Below, one piece after another: positions 63,965 to 64,000 of a DNA stretch of 64,000 nucleotides. The notes below the pieces were generated by a model. The model was not told the DNA's origin and did not search any database. It was given only the letters and a program-made list of their open reading frames with translations. Position numbers and translations under genes: made by a program. Origin of the DNA: Hermatobates lingyangjiaoensis (taxonomy: Eukaryota; Arthropoda; Insecta; Hemiptera; Hermatobatidae). The stretch is from contig JAPFBL010000002.1 in NCBI GenBank assembly GCA_026182355.1, positions 1,178,001-1,242,000 of the forward strand. The letters are read 5' to 3'. Every line of letters begins with the position of its first letter. The first letter of the stretch is position 1.

Positions 63965-64000
63965 TATTTAAACAAAATAAAAGTTTATCAGGACTCGGTC
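63965..64000. repeat. Start of a family B element, cut by window edge
   Basis: ATTTAAACAAAATAAAAGTT then TATCAGGACTCGGTC, matching 2540-2572 and 27915-27945. Confidence 0.6.

Overview
The window looks like AT-rich nuclear DNA from an arthropod, most likely an insect. The reasons are spliced genes with GT-AG introns, a lola-like BTB transcription-factor gene of the insect BTB-ttk type, TTAGG tracts, and introns full of degraded DNA transposons, non-LTR elements, a Helitron, tRNA-derived SINE copies and microsatellites. I cannot name the species. Almost every long open frame here is chance. The genes were found by joining short exons whose splice phases agree.

Two protein genes are supported, both on the minus strand. 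(1) A GDAP2 orthologue (macro domain plus CRAL-TRIO family) runs from 51021 down to 4550 and leaves the window on the left. Six coding exons are visible: 50840-51021, 49797-49939, 47788-47920, 47596-47705, 45414-45650 and 4550-4703. All five junctions keep the frame. The fifth intron is about 40.7 kb. The C-terminal CRAL-TRIO part is not in the window. (2) A lola-like BTB gene lies upstream. It has a probable non-coding first exon near 59090-59340 and coding exons at 58258-58428, 57265-57877 and 56966-57070. Its 3' end, where such genes usually carry zinc-finger exons, was not found.

Layout: 1-4549 is GDAP2 intron with transposase and LINE debris. 4704-45413 is the giant intron. It holds SINE copies, a 650-bp foldback element, mariner, hAT-like and pogo-like remnants, a cluster of palindromic elements at 22.5-28 kb, and a roughly 1-kb-arm inverted repeat (36882-41364) whose loop contains a dead Helitron helicase. 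45414-51052 is the compact 5' half of GDAP2. 51.1-56.9 kb is unannotated. 56.9-59.3 kb is the lola-like gene and its probable promoter. 59.4-61.7 kb is plain AT-rich DNA. 61.7-64 kb is a second cluster of palindromic elements.

The most unusual pattern is a short module scattered over about 20 places, mostly inside palindromic elements. It has a CTGANGA-like string, a 3-6 bp hairpin whose sequence differs between families but stays complementary, then GAAA. The layout recalls the hammerhead ribozyme core, but with an extra base after CTGANGA and no clear third stem, so I offer it only as a candidate structured-RNA module.
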